From positions 33,786,745-33,850,744 of the forward strand of contig CM075102.1 in assembly GCA_037576195.1 (NCBI GenBank): a stretch of DNA of 64,000 bases, written 5' to 3'. Below, piece by piece: positions 35,801-46,850 of this stretch. This DNA is from Phytoseiulus persimilis. Taxonomy: Eukaryota > Arthropoda > Arachnida > Mesostigmata > Phytoseiidae. Below the pieces are notes generated by a model, which was given only the letters and a program-made list of their open reading frames with translations, was not told where the DNA came from and searched no databases. A program made the position numbers and the translations under genes. Each line of letters begins with the position of its first letter. Position 1 is the stretch's first letter.

Positions 35801-38653
35801 CCCCAGGAAGCCGGACACTCCACTTTGTGGTGAACAGCTAATATCAAACTACAGAGATTGAGGCGCGATGGAGCGCCGGCTGTAAAAATAAAGAGCAGAA
35901 GCAGCAACGACGCCAGCAAAGGTAGGAAGTGTGCTCCAGTGCTATTGCGGGAAACCTCCAGGGACTCTAAAGCTCCTCCTGAACCTGCTCGAAACCCATC
36001 GGTTCAGCTGTCCTCGAAACTTTCTCCGCATCAGCCCAAAGACACATAGTGAGGGCCGAGCCCTTGCTCAACGGAGAACAAAAAGAGACAGGGAAACTCA
36101 GTTTCATCCGCTCTGTGTGTTGAGGCATCGAATCGGTGGCGAACCGGGCGCTGCCCCGAGCGGGCGCCGTTTCACGCCGAACTTTATCCAACTGCTCTCG
36201 CAAGATCCGTTCGAGTTCCGCAGCAGAGAATCTATTCAATGAAAAACATCTGTTGTAGAAAAGCAATGCGTCCTCGGGGCGGAGCTGAGAGCGTCGCCCT
36301 GAACCTGAATTTTCGTCTTTTCAGAACGAAAAACAAAATAACGTCTCCGAACAGCCGAACCGCCGCCATAAGAACTGTGACGCCAGAGAGCTGAAGGGGC
36401 GGTCCTGGTGCCATCTCGGAGCCTGATCATCATCTTCGCGCAATTCGCCCCCGGAATGACTTTCCTCCAACGTGTAATCCCAAACTCTTCAAAACCACTA
36501 TCCGCTCGCATCTTTCAGATAATGTGCCTTGGGGCTTTTCTCAGTGGCGATCGTACTTAAGAGCCCCACTACCGATTGAGTTCACCACTTTCCTGGGTTG
36601 GCGTGGATGCATTTCTCCCTATGGTCCTTCTATCTTCTCCCCATCGTCAACTTTTCTCCTCTTCGCACTAACAGTTCATTTTGTGAACCAGAGGGTCTCC
36701 TCTTTGTGAGTCGCTCCTTTAGAAGAAAAGAATGTGCCTCCAGCGATCTTCGACCACCACTCTGTGGAAATTCCAAGACATGAGTCCTGTTGGAAAGAGG
36801 CCTACCTTCCTGGGGAAATCGGCCCTGCCCAAGGAACATGCGAGTACCCGAGTATCGCACAGGGCGCAACCTAGTCGTGGTACGCCTTTGATTGGGGCGT
36901 TACCACATCGGGCTATTTCCTGTCTTCGAATGATCCTGATGATTTCAAATGCTCGACCCAACCCCCAATACTATTAACCGAGCTGAACGAACTTTTGTCC
37001 GATGCGACGTAAACAAAGGATGCTCCCGCTCGTCGGTCCAGTCCATCGGCTGACACTCGATCGGCTCTACTCGGCTTCGCCCTGTGAGTCCCTCGAGCTC
37101 GGGGTCGAATCCTGTTCCTCGAAAGGTCCCCGTTGTCCAACCTGACGAGTCGAGGGCTCCGGGTTGACGGCTGCCAGCCTCGCCGATTGACTGCTTGGAG
37201 ATCAGGAAGTAAGATCGGAGACTGACGCCCACGCTCGATCACAAGAGCCAGACTGCTTTCCTAATCAATGTTTCCCATCTGTGATCCCGGGAGACCTGCC
37301 TGGCCGCTCCTCGCCGCTCCTTACGAATTCACTGTGGAGCTGGAAGCAAAAAGCTCCGGTCGATCTGGCACAAAAGCACGCGCCCGGACTTGTTCCGTCA
37401 CGTTCCGGAGTCAACTGTGTAATGAAGCAAAAATCTCGGTTGAGATCGCGAACACCGATTTTTGCCTGTCCGGTGTTTCGAATTCTTCTGCGGCTGGAGG
37501 GCAGCCGCGGCCGACGTGGTTCGCTTTGAACCGACTTTCTCTGTGACGGCCGTATCAATGTCCATCTGGGAACATTGAGAACTAGGAGCTCGAAGCGTTC
37601 GTTTCACTCTGATGAATCTTCCTCCGCCCCAGTGGATCACTGTTGGGGAAACTCGACTCCTGAGCGAGTCATGCGTTGTTACGGGCCACTCTGAGTTCCT
37701 GTGGGCAAGGAACCGTGGAGAAATATCCGAGTGAAGTAAAGATCGTATCGGCGCTCATCCTGAACCTCGAAACGAAACAATGCGGACCTCATATTCTCGA
37801 GCTGTTCTGAGAGACGTTGGGATGACGGTGTGTCCCTTCAGCCATGGCGTCCGACCGACATCCCCGTGACGTCAGGGGCCAAATCACCTCTCAGGTTTCT
37901 CCGGGGTTGCGGGCGTCTAATCGTTCCGCATTGATGTCACAATCGGGGGAAGAAGTTTCGCTGAATGAATGTCATTCCGTTCCGGAATCCGTCAGGAGCG
38001 CGAGGTTGCTGAGACATTGAGAGCCAAGGAAGCCTCAGGCAGAGAAGAATCGTCGGTCTGGGAGTTGGCCACAACAACTCAACCTTAGCCCTCTTTGACG
38101 GTGGCCTCCTCTCCGGAATCGAACCCTCCTCTGAACCCTCACCTCGACCGTATCGAATCGGATTAGGAAGGGTAATCAAGCTGAACTTTACTGGAGCCTG
38201 GCCGACGTTGAATCGGTCCTCAGCAGTCATGAGGCGATCCGCTAATTGTTTTCAATTACTTTCCCTTCAGAACTCACTCAAACGCTCTGCGCCCTCTCTG
38301 ACACCCATCTGAGCTGGCCGCGCCATTGATTACTGGCGCCTGCTCACTGAATCAATCATCGCTCCCCGAGTGGCAAATGTGTACAGCAGTACGACTGCTG
38401 CGGGCCTGTTATTAAGTCCGACACAGTCGTATTCTGGATGAGCTCAAGGATTCCTGCCGATCGGCGCCGAGGAGGCTCCCACCTCGAGGCCGAGAGGGAA
38501 GACTTACGCCTAGTTCTTTTGATTAAGGGCGCTGTCGATTTCGTTTCCCCTCTCGCCGCCAAGCTCGGCAGTTTTGTTCCCATTGGGCGCGAGAAGTATC
38601 CCATGTGGGAAACGGAATTACACAGCACGGATGGCTAGGAGTCCAAAGTATCG
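32882..38653. other. Gene-poor interval after RpL5
   Basis: It contains the Ty3/gypsy-like fossil at 33.4-33.85 kb and several unassigned frames. On the + strand, 35206-35445 is Ser/Thr-rich and ends QGMDHIENLSENITV. On the minus strand, 35967-36266 contains a helix-like SAAELERILREQLDKVRRE segment preceded by possible acceptors, and 36236-36511 and 37937-38230 carry further unassigned frames; these could be exons of one minus-strand gene with the 38.65-39.2 kb candidate, but no domain supports that. Confidence 0.4.
33430..33850 (+). mobile_element. Fossil Ty3/gypsy-like fragment, RNase H region
   Basis: The + strand carries recognisable pieces of the Ty3/gypsy RNase H region: an EKQMFAVLKAMEYVLREL-like segment and, further on, GLDFAVIHKPRKSIGHADAL followed by SRLP, the classic end of this domain (ADALSR). 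No terminal repeats or flanking integrase were found. It is clearly degraded, with several breaks, and probably old. Confidence 0.7.
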
Positions 38654-39208
38654 TCAGATTGGGAGTCCGGCCACGTTTCCGTCGAGAGAGATGAAGTTCG
38701 CGGAGACGGATACTGAACGGAGTTCCAAGCTTAAGGCTTGACGAGAAACAGTAGAACTCGAGGAAGCTGCCGTGGTCACATATTTTCGCTCAGAGCTCCC
38801 GATCAAAGATCCATTACCCTCGGCCATCTGCCCTCCCTCGTCCCAGTTGCTTGGAAGGACACGACTCCATGGGGAGATATTGGAATTTCCCTTCGAGGAG
38901 ACTTCGAGATCCTCCCGCGCGGAGTTCGGCGACAGCTCTCCCATGTACGTGAGCACACCCGCGACCGTAGATCCCATGAGAAAGAGAAACAGCAGGGTTT
39001 GACGAGGTAACGTGAGAGACGGAAAGGAGTGAAATGCGATAGAGCGCTCCCTGAGGGTAACAATAGTGACGGAAATCGATCCGCAGGGAGAAATGGTGGA
39101 TTCACGGATAAGATCCCGAGCGACATCAGGAAAACAAGATGAGGACAGGGAGACCGATAACTCATCCAAGAATCTCCCGATACTTCGTGAACAGAAGGAA
39201 TAAACCAC
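38654..39208 (-). CDS. Candidate exon of a type II membrane protein
   Basis: This 184-codon frame has a single hydrophobic segment (TLLFLFLMGSTVAGVLTYM) after a short basic stretch (LPRQ), then a long hydrophilic Ser-rich region with an N-glycosylation sequon (NGS), the layout of a Golgi type II enzyme or similar protein. Third positions look GC-rich, as in the recognised genes. A plausible acceptor (TTACCCTCAG) precedes the RERSIAFHS segment, so the ATG at the right end may not be used. A neighbouring frame (ending near 38510 at AGGC/GTAAGT) has a strong donor and could be the next exon. No catalytic domain was recognised, so the function is unknown. Confidence 0.3.
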   Translation of the reverse strand: MVYSFCSRSIGRFLDELSVSLSSSCFPDVARDLIRESTISPCGSISVTIVTLRERSIAFHSFPSLTLPRQTLLFLFLMGSTVAGVLTYMGELSPNSAREDLEVSSKGNSNISPWSRVLPSNWDEGGQMAEGNGSLIGSSERKYVTTAASSSSTVSRQALSLELRSVSVSANFISLDGNVAGLPI

Positions 39209-39275
39209 GGCGGCCTAGCGGAGAGGAAGCAGTGAAAATGGGGGGTACGAGGATTCAGATCCTCCGTTCCGTGGA
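39196..39275 (+). repeat. tRNA-like fragment, possible SINE head
   Basis: GGCGGCCTAGCGGAGAGGAAGC resembles an A box of a serine/leucine-type tRNA, and GAGGATTCAGATCCTC a B-box-like hairpin at suitable spacing. A related piece, GCCGGCCTAGCGGCGAA, occurs at about 57518, suggesting a dispersed family. No functional tRNA fold was obtained. Confidence 0.3.
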
Positions 39276-40144
39276 TCGGATTCGAGGACTCAGCCAGCGG
39301 TTTGAAATCGCACATATTTTCCGTTTCGCGGCATAGCTAACCGAGGAAGGTTGAGGTATTCGGGATATTCGGAAGTGTGAGCTGAAACTGGGTTATCTCA
39401 TGAAGTTGTTGACGTCCGCCAGTACTCGCCGCCGTCGAATCGGGCCATCCCTGGATGCCGAATCAGAGGTCATCAAGGAATAGATCCTGAGAAGCTGACG
39501 TTTGTTCAATAATCGAATTCCGTCAATATACGAGTGGTTGATTGAATGAAAACTGTAGATGGTCCGCATCGTTTCCCATCTGGGTCCATGAGAAAACACC
39601 TTGTTACTCCGATGATGACGAGACCAAATCCGAATTAAACTCTGCAACCGAATGACCGTTGAATTATTTTTCCTGGCACCATACTAGTACACGTGTATAG
39701 CTAGGAGCCTGATCGCCTCAGAAGCCCAGCTCCGTTGGTATGCTCGACGCTTGGTTGAGATTCAAATACAATACAATCCAACTCGCTTGATAGGCCGGCC
39801 TCGGGACCGCCTCGTTCCGGCCGACTGGTTGGGCTGGTCCGTGGAGTATTGCTCGGATGGGGATCCTTGCGTTTCGTTATTGAGATTTTGTATTGGTTAT
39901 CTCCCAGTGGAGTCACTTCCATGCGGAAACAAGAGAGGAAGCAGGAGCGACAAAACCGTAGTTCAATGAAGATCTTCCATAAACTGTGAATCAGATCCAC
40001 CAGAGTATAGCGATTACTGAATCGTCGCATTCATTCGGAAGCTTTTCGCAGAGAGATTCACCAACATCCCAAGATGGAGAACGCGTCAAGTAATCGTCAG
40101 AACGGCTGATTGTACTTCATGCATCCAGCACCAGGGGCGTCCGA

Positions 40145-40849
40145 GTGAAGGTAATGCGTAGCTCGAGCTTCGCGCGAATGAAAGTTGGCCGCCATCACCC
40201 CCACTCGAGGCAGGGAGAGAATCCTCCGGCTCGTAATTCTCCGAACGACGTCCCCTCTACCCGATTTTCTTCTCCGACAGATCTTATCCGTGGCCCCCGT
40301 CTCTTCCCTCGGAAGCGGAGGAATTCCCCATGCTCTGAAAATTTTCATCTTCGTCTGCGTCGGCTCGAAATCTTGCTCCTGCGCAGAAGCGTTTCCGCGG
40401 GAGCACAGTACTTTGTGACTCAGCGAGAGACTGACAACAGGATGAGGAATCTAATCTCGCAAGTGGCAGGCTCGTCGCCTCTGTGTTTTCAAGTTTATCG
40501 CCTCCACTGTATCCTGCGCAGAGACGAAAACAGAATTCAGAAGTCGGTCACGATAACAACGCCAAGACTTTCAAGTCGCTCCTCTTGGACATTGAACGAC
40601 GTAAAAACGTCCTCCAGCGGCCTGCTGAAAAGTCTCTACGAAGTCACCGTGTGCGCTGTTCCTCCTGCTCCGGGACAAAGGATATATGTTGGAGATGACG
40701 AAAGACTGGATAGCGCCGAAGAGGCAGAGCGCGAGAGAGAGGGTTTAGGAACCGAGCGCTCAAAAGCGAAAGGAGGAGAACAAAATGACACCAGATGTCC
40801 GCCGTTTTCCGGCCCCTCCCGTCGCCGCAAAGTAGCTCGGGACAGTTGA
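40145..40849 (+). CDS. Unrecognised 234-codon ORF
   Basis: A long open frame with a basic N-terminal half and a more protein-like C-terminal half (LNDVKTSSSGLLKSLYEVTV, then a charged EEAEREREGLGTERSKAKG tail). No signal peptide, membrane segment or known domain. No splice partner was identified. It exceeds the length usually expected by chance here but only slightly. Confidence 0.22.
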   Translation: MKVMRSSSFARMKVGRHHPHSRQGENPPARNSPNDVPSTRFSSPTDLIRGPRLFPRKRRNSPCSENFHLRLRRLEILLLRRSVSAGAQYFVTQRETDNRMRNLISQVAGSSPLCFQVYRLHCILRRDENRIQKSVTITTPRLSSRSSWTLNDVKTSSSGLLKSLYEVTVCAVPPAPGQRIYVGDDERLDSAEEAEREREGLGTERSKAKGGEQNDTRCPPFSGPSRRRKVARDS

Positions 40850-42420
40850 AGTCTGCCTAGGATCGGCAGCCGAGTCCTCTGTAATTCAGCACAGAGCGAA
40901 ATTAGTTCCTCTTCGAAAACTGTCGACTGGACGCTTCGAGCTCCATCTACTCATTGGGGATTCCTTTGTTCGCTCGTGGCCCTGTCTTCCCCCGTCACTC
41001 CCGAATAAGCAGATCAACCTCCCTGTTGACCATTTCGGGGTCGATATCCGAATTACGACTCAGCCGGCCTCGATGGCGCCCAGCGGAGCAGTCGACGGCA
41101 GCACCGAATTCGAACGTCCAAAACAGTCGCGCCGATGCTCCTTGGAATTTCTCGTGTCCCGGTAGGTGATATCCGAGAGATATTCGGAATGGGACGGACC
41201 GCGTCTCTCGTTGGCGCTGTTCCTCCGATTCCCCGAACAGACGGGTATGTCTGGAACGAACGGCTCTCCAAACTTTCGGTTGTCTCCGTCGGATCATCTG
41301 TTGTCTCGAGTCAGAAGAAGCGAACCTGACTGACGGGTCTCAAAAGTTCCACGTCGCAAGAGGAGGCGTACTGCTTCCTCGACCCAGCGCTTGGAATCGA
41401 TCGCAGGAAGTGAGTTTGACGCGATCGCTGGGCTCGACGTTTCGAAGCGTTGTAACGAGTCGCAGTAAGGCACCCAAGGTGGCAGACAGACATCGAGGCG
41501 AAGACGCCTGAAAGCGGCGTCGTCCTGTTAGTGCTAAAGCCGGTAATCGGTACACCAACTGCGATTTCGGACCCTGCGCAGAAGCTTTCGTATCATAAGA
41601 GTTTCTCTCCCAGCATGCGGGAGAGATCAGGTTTTCTCGCTGCTCTCGTCGTCATGGAACGTCTGGCTCATCCGCCGAGGCCGAATATCGGGAGGAAGAC
41701 TGAACGGCCCTCCTCGAAACAGACAGGGAGACCGTCTCTCCGATCCGGAGAGTCGACTCTTATTTCGGAGCTCCCGAAAAACCATTCCGTTTCCCTGATC
41801 GGATTCAAGACGCAACCGATCGAGGGCAGAACCTCCGCTGATCGAATCACCCGGAACTCGGTGAAATTGTTCCCCTCAACTCCCGGAGTCGGCAAAATCT
41901 GAGCGCCATGGGAATATCCCTCCTTTCGGGAGAGGGTTCGGATGTTTGGCTAGCTGTAGCTTCTCATCGTCAACGAACAGCGCATTTCGCCTACGTCCTG
42001 GGCGAAGCTCACATTGGTGCGTGCGATTGGTTCCCAGGGTGCGTTGTCCGATGAGGGGAACCCGTTCGGGCAAAGATTCCCGGAGAGAGCGATTTTTCAG
42101 ACGAGAGCTCTGCGGCAGATGTTTTGGCTCGAGGTCAAAAGGCCCGCGAGGACATTCTGAAAGAACGCTTGAGTCTCTGGATTTGCTGAATTCGTGACTC
42201 CGATGAGTTCACCTAAACGGGTATCGTTCGGTGTGCTAGGGAAAAGCGATTCCAGTGAGCCATCCGGGTGCTTTTCTCTTTTGGGATGATGTTTCACAAT
42301 CGGCAAACGAACACCTCAACGTAGACTGTCGCGCGTTCTGAGCCGGGAATTCGAATGCGAGGGAATTCAGGTTCGCATCCGGTGCATGATGAGCGGAATC
42401 ATCTCACGAGAACAGCGCGA

Positions 42421-42740
42421 GCAGACCCGTAATCCCGTAAGACTGATTGCGGAATTACGCGAAATATTTTTCCGTAATAACGGGGAGGGAACTTATTTGA
42501 ATAGACGATGTTTACAGCACGAATTAATACTTCACACAACTTCGCTGAGATATTCGGGCGCCTGATATCCGGTACTCACGGCTGCGCAACGGGACACACA
42601 ATCAATATTGCTACATCAAGGACATCTGGGAATCTGAATCTGGGAGGGATCATTTACCGTAATACGGAATTACGGGATACATTTTCCGTAACGCCGTGAA
42701 ACGGGAATGTTTCTGTTAGCTGTAATACGGGAATACATGT
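42421..42740. repeat. CGTAAT-rich repeat block
   Basis: A roughly 34-bp unit starting CGGAATTACG and ending in TTTTCCGTAA occurs at 42450 and again at 42665 in direct orientation. CCGTAAT/ATTACGG inverted pairs surround the second copy, and CCCGTAATCCCG at the left faces TACGGGAATAC at the right. Likely a small non-autonomous element or decayed satellite; the ends are approximate. Confidence 0.5.
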
Positions 42741-43102
42741 CTGAGCACGAGCTCGAATATTTGAGCACGCGGTGAACTTGTCCACGGGAAGCTTCTTCGG
42801 CATAAAAAAAATTATCCAGCTGCGAGGTATTTGTCTCCTTCGATGCCTCCTCTACCATAGAGCCAGGATTGTTCTTCGGACGGGGGCTTCAGCTCAGAAA
42901 CCGGCATCAGAGAGGAACTTCTCCCACTCAAGCCTCGATTCCCGGTCACTAAATACAGGCGGCGCGCCAGGGATATCCCGTCCCCCTCCGATTGTTCTAT
43001 CAATCATTTGTTGTCATTTTTCAAACTTCCCGCTTCCTACCCAGACTCGATAGGAGAGCAAGACGAGGAAGGAGGGGGATGAGGAGTCAGCGATGGCACT
43101 GA

Positions 43103-43339
43103 CTAAGCAATGATTGACGAACCCGAAGCGGAGAATCTTGACCAGATCCGCCAGCTGCACTGGCTCCGAAAGCAAAATCGTCGGCGTTGAGAAGTTTCCT
43201 CGAACGTCTCGGGTGGAGTATAGTGCTGCTCGGTGAGGACTCTTTGTGAGTTGACACGTTTCACAGCTTTGGGCACGAGCTCGCCGTGACCCGAAAAGAT
43301 GTGGAGAAGAACCGCAACGACAAAACACGAGAAATTCAT
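43103..43339 (-). CDS. Putative small secreted peptide precursor, 78 residues
   Basis: The frame starting at ATG 43339 opens with a good signal peptide (MNFSCFVVAVLLHIFSGHG) and continues with a hydrophilic segment containing basic sites (AVKR and SQRRR) and a C-x4-C pair (FCFRSQC) shortly after the second site. That layout recalls peptide-hormone precursors, but the peptide has no amidation glycine and matches no family I know. The frame also extends 98 codons upstream of this ATG without obvious meaning. It could instead be the first exon of a larger secreted protein. Confidence 0.35.
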   Translation of the reverse strand: MNFSCFVVAVLLHIFSGHGELVPKAVKRVNSQRVLTEQHYTPPETFEETSQRRRFCFRSQCSWRIWSRFSASGSSIIA

Positions 43340-44230
43340 CGGACTTTCCTCAGACGCTTTCCGAGAAGTCCCTCCCAGAACAAGCGAGCTGCTTCCTGTA
43401 GGACTCCGAGTCTCGGGTCGTGATTCATGGGGGAAGACACGATCTCTAACTGAGTCGGGGGGCTGGGGCACTCTGTGTTGAGCCGCGACCAGCAGCAGCG
43501 ATGATTGCGAGGACTTTGTGAGAGGGAAGATGACGTTGGATGACGCGGCTCGACCGTGGCCGATAATAACTTCTAAGACCAGAGACGCGCTGAGCTTATC
43601 GCATCCCCGAGAACAACAGGTACACACCATCAATACAGTGCTCTACGCATGTAGGAGCCGCTTCCGATCGGACACGGATTTTCCGTAGAGGCTCATTGGG
43701 CTATTGAAGCGGACTCAATGAGTTTTGGGGATTCACTGTCCCTGATGGACATGTTCGGTACCCCACAGCGCTTCTTCATCGCTTCTAATACTGCGGAGTT
43801 GATAGGCCAAATAAGCGGTCGAATAACATCGAGGAACTAGAGCGCATACGGTTCTTGTAGAATATTTCAACCTTATCAGTTCAGGGCTCAGATGGGAGTC
43901 GAACCATGAGCAGACATTCGTGGCTGGCCCTCAGTTCTTCATGGCCAGTTTTTGTATTCTCGACAAACCGAATTGGGGGCGTTGAAATTTGACTGCTGTA
44001 GGCCGACTTACGTTCGGCCACATCTGCGGAAGCTTTTCATGGCGCGAGTTTCTCCATGGAAGCCACGTATGTGAGGAGTCTTTGCAAAAGAACTCATTCA
44101 AACTTGAAACTACGGGAAAGAAACGATTGCGGCTGATGTCTCTCCGTCGCGGCTCTCACACGAGCTTCACGCTCCGCCGTAAATCTGGTCTTCACCCGTC
44201 AACGAAGGAATTCAATGGTATTTGGGTCGA

Positions 44231-44737
44231 CTACGCACTTCGACATATCTCCTGGATTCCCACACGCTTTACCTGTAATGCTTTGAATTGTGAGCGTCTC
44301 GGAACGTCCTGAGAGCTAACCTTATCTGCATGATTCTTGAGGACCGCTTTGTTGGATCTTGGCAACAACAGGTTACTGGGGTGTGACTTATACTGGGTTT
44401 TGTAGCTCCGTTTTCCAATCCTATTCCAAATCTCTTGCACTACCACCTGGAATTGCCTGAAAATGGGCCAGAACTGGTTGATCTCCCAAGCTGCTCTCCT
44501 TCGCCGCCAAATAGTTTCACTTTCATCAAGTGCAAGGATGTCACCGACACCGATATCACTGCACGCCAGCGGGCTCCGCTGCTCGAGGGACTCGAACTTT
44601 CTGGGAGCTGCGTGACGGGTGGATTGTTTGGAGAATGGGAGGACTTCGTCCTCATCTCCGTGTTCTAGAATCAGTGCGTGCGTCATAATTTCATCATAGG
44701 CTCTCGTGCCGTCGACCTGTTCAGGGCACAGAGACAT
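44231..44737 (-). CDS. Unrecognised 168-codon ORF
   Basis: An uninterrupted minus-strand frame with an acidic first third and a basic last third. No signal peptide or known domain. A frame of this length is expected by chance about once or twice in a window of this size, and the overlapping + frame is also open. Listed only for completeness. Confidence 0.13.
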   Translation of the reverse strand: MSLCPEQVDGTRAYDEIMTHALILEHGDEDEVLPFSKQSTRHAAPRKFESLEQRSPLACSDIGVGDILALDESETIWRRRRAAWEINQFWPIFRQFQVVVQEIWNRIGKRSYKTQYKSHPSNLLLPRSNKAVLKNHADKVSSQDVPRRSQFKALQVKRVGIQEICRSA

Positions 44738-45624
44738 TCGGTTTGGGCTCTTTTTTCGAGGCGCTCATGGTTCTATCGAAAACGCTGAGGCTCTCTCAGA
44801 AATCGTGCGTCGGGTCGAGTATAGATGGAAAACACTCGCATCTTGATTCGGAGTAAATTTGGATATCAATGAAGCCTACAGGATGATCCTGGAATATATT
44901 CCCCCACTCTCCCTAAAAACGATGCTCTCGTTCGCAAAAACAAGGCCTGCAGCGGCTGAATTCTGGAAAATGCTCAGGCTCCGGGCGGCGTCTTGCCTCC
45001 CCACGCTAGTCAGAGCTATAGCTTTCTCGAGGTGGAAAGATAGGGAGCAGCCTGAACATCAGAGGAACAATGATCAGGACCTCAGGGATCGCGGTCCTTT
45101 TTTATACCGCGCTGACGTCACCCCGGCCGCCAGGTGTTTGAGCCAAGAGCTGCACGCTGAAAAAATTTAACTCCGGTTCCCGCATCCCGAAGGTTGAACG
45201 TTCTGAAGAGAACCGGCGATCGTCGACCGAGCGAGCGAAACCTGATCTTGAACCTATCCTGTTATCGCGACGGCGATGATATTGGAATGGCTCAGTGAAG
45301 GTTTCGGAAGCTGCTCGGTGAGCCAGCAACCAATGCTTGCCTCGACACTACCGAAAATGAGATGAGGGAAAGCGAAGGGATTCTCGGTGTATATAGATGG
45401 TATCAGAAAAAAATGTGCGATTCTCAGCTCTCGTCATCATTGGCTAATTATTGGTGTTGGTTTCCCTCATCTCGAAGCTCGCACGGTGCGAGTGGAACGT
45501 GAGAACCGACTCAGTCTCGTCAGTTTCCGATCCGATTACAACTTCATGAACTGGCTCAGGGAGGATAGCTCGTGCTCCAAATGTTACGGCCCGTGAGGTT
45601 CTTCGCGATTCGGCAGACCACAGG

Positions 45625-45712
45625 CCACGGCTCGTTGGCCGTGTGGCATAAACCAACGCCTTGGGTGCCACGCTAAGCTAGCAATCGCGGGTTCGATCCC
45701 CGGCCGGGACAA
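45625..45712 (+). repeat. tRNA-derived SINE head or tRNA pseudogene
   Basis: TTGGCCGTGTGGCATAAACC matches an A box, and GCGGGTTCGATCCCCGG is a near-perfect T arm with a consensus B box. A CTTGG/CTAAG stem with loop GTGCCACG sits where the anticodon arm belongs. The 3' acceptor strand GCCGGGACA has no partner at the 5' end, so it is not a working tRNA. An A/T-rich tail follows, as in many SINEs. Confidence 0.5.
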
Positions 45713-46429
45713 CAAATTTCTTATGTGGTAAAAAGAGGATTTAATTTATATCAGAATTAAATCTGAACCATCTTAAGACCCAAGCCCACCGCCCGCAATG
45801 GGATTTGCGAGGCGATAGGGAGTGTCACTGAAGCAATACCGAAAGGTGAATCCGGGACACTCCTGAGGGCTGGCTGAGAGGTTCAGCCGAAAACAGAGAC
45901 CACAGGCCCTCTGACCGTCTTCTCTTTTTTGTAGTTTTTCCAGCACTCGTGCTCCGGCTCCCAAATGACGGCTGCTGCCGTTGTCGTCGCTGTCGTTTCT
46001 CAATCAAGTCACCAACTCCAAAAGGCTAAACGATCCGTGAAAGCTCAACAATAGGAAGATTAAAGAGCGCCCTGATGTCGTACAGAGGAACAGCCACAGT
46101 CTCGCTGCCTGCGATCCTCCGCACCGCTTCGTCCCAAGAACACTGTCGGCATCAGTTGGAACACACTTAAAGGAAATTATTAAACTCAAGGCGATCGAGA
46201 CCTTGACTGAGAAAAAGTATGTCGAACGAATCGATTTTTTTCCCAAGTCCGATCCCATTGAAGTAACGCTCCGCTCCCGCTCGGATCGGAGACAATCTGG
46301 AACCTGAGAAAAGAAAGACTCGTTCTCCAGCAACGAGCTCGAGCAGTTGGTCTGCATTCTTGTTTCCCGGAATCAATGTCTTTCGCAGTTGGTCACGGGA
46401 AAACATGTTATGCCTCGGTGTTCGCTTCG

Positions 46430-46850
46430 GTACGAAAGTCTTGGTTCTCGTGCCGAGGGCGCTGAATCGGTTCGTCGTATCTCAGGGATAGGGAGCGACG
46501 GCCTCGTGGGGGTCTGTTGAGTCCAAGTGGTCACACGCTGATATTGGCATTGCGCAGGGCTCGATCTCGAGTCCGCTCATGTTTGCCTTCTTCATTCAGT
46601 GAGACATTATTCAGGAGAGCGCCGGCAAGGCGATAAGTTACGCCGACAATACCTCTGTTGAGCGTTGAGCACACATCGAACTTTCCGATCCGATCTCGAA
46701 AGAAGACACCGCTACCGACACTTTGAAAGTGTTCTCAAATCAGCATGAGATCGAGCCAGTGGTTTTCCGCACTTTTCGTAGTGAGATTCCGATCACTTTT
46801 GTCAGACTTTGGAGCCTCGATACCGAACTACCCCCTCAGTGAGGTGCATC
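46430..46850 (+). mobile_element. LINE reverse-transcriptase remnant
   Basis: One frame reads GIAQGSISSPLMFAFFI and, further on, AISYADNTSV, matching the non-LTR reverse-transcriptase blocks QGS..SPLLF and YADD. The catalytic second Asp is Asn, and stop codons follow the FFIQ and SVER segments. Upstream RALNRFVV and downstream VVFRTF fit the flanking blocks. It is a short, dead 5'- and 3'-truncated copy; the clade is not determinable. Confidence 0.7.

Noticed and set aside
43870-43930. Minus-strand B-box-like GGTTCGACTCC
   Set aside because: No A box at the right spacing and no tRNA fold; too short to call.
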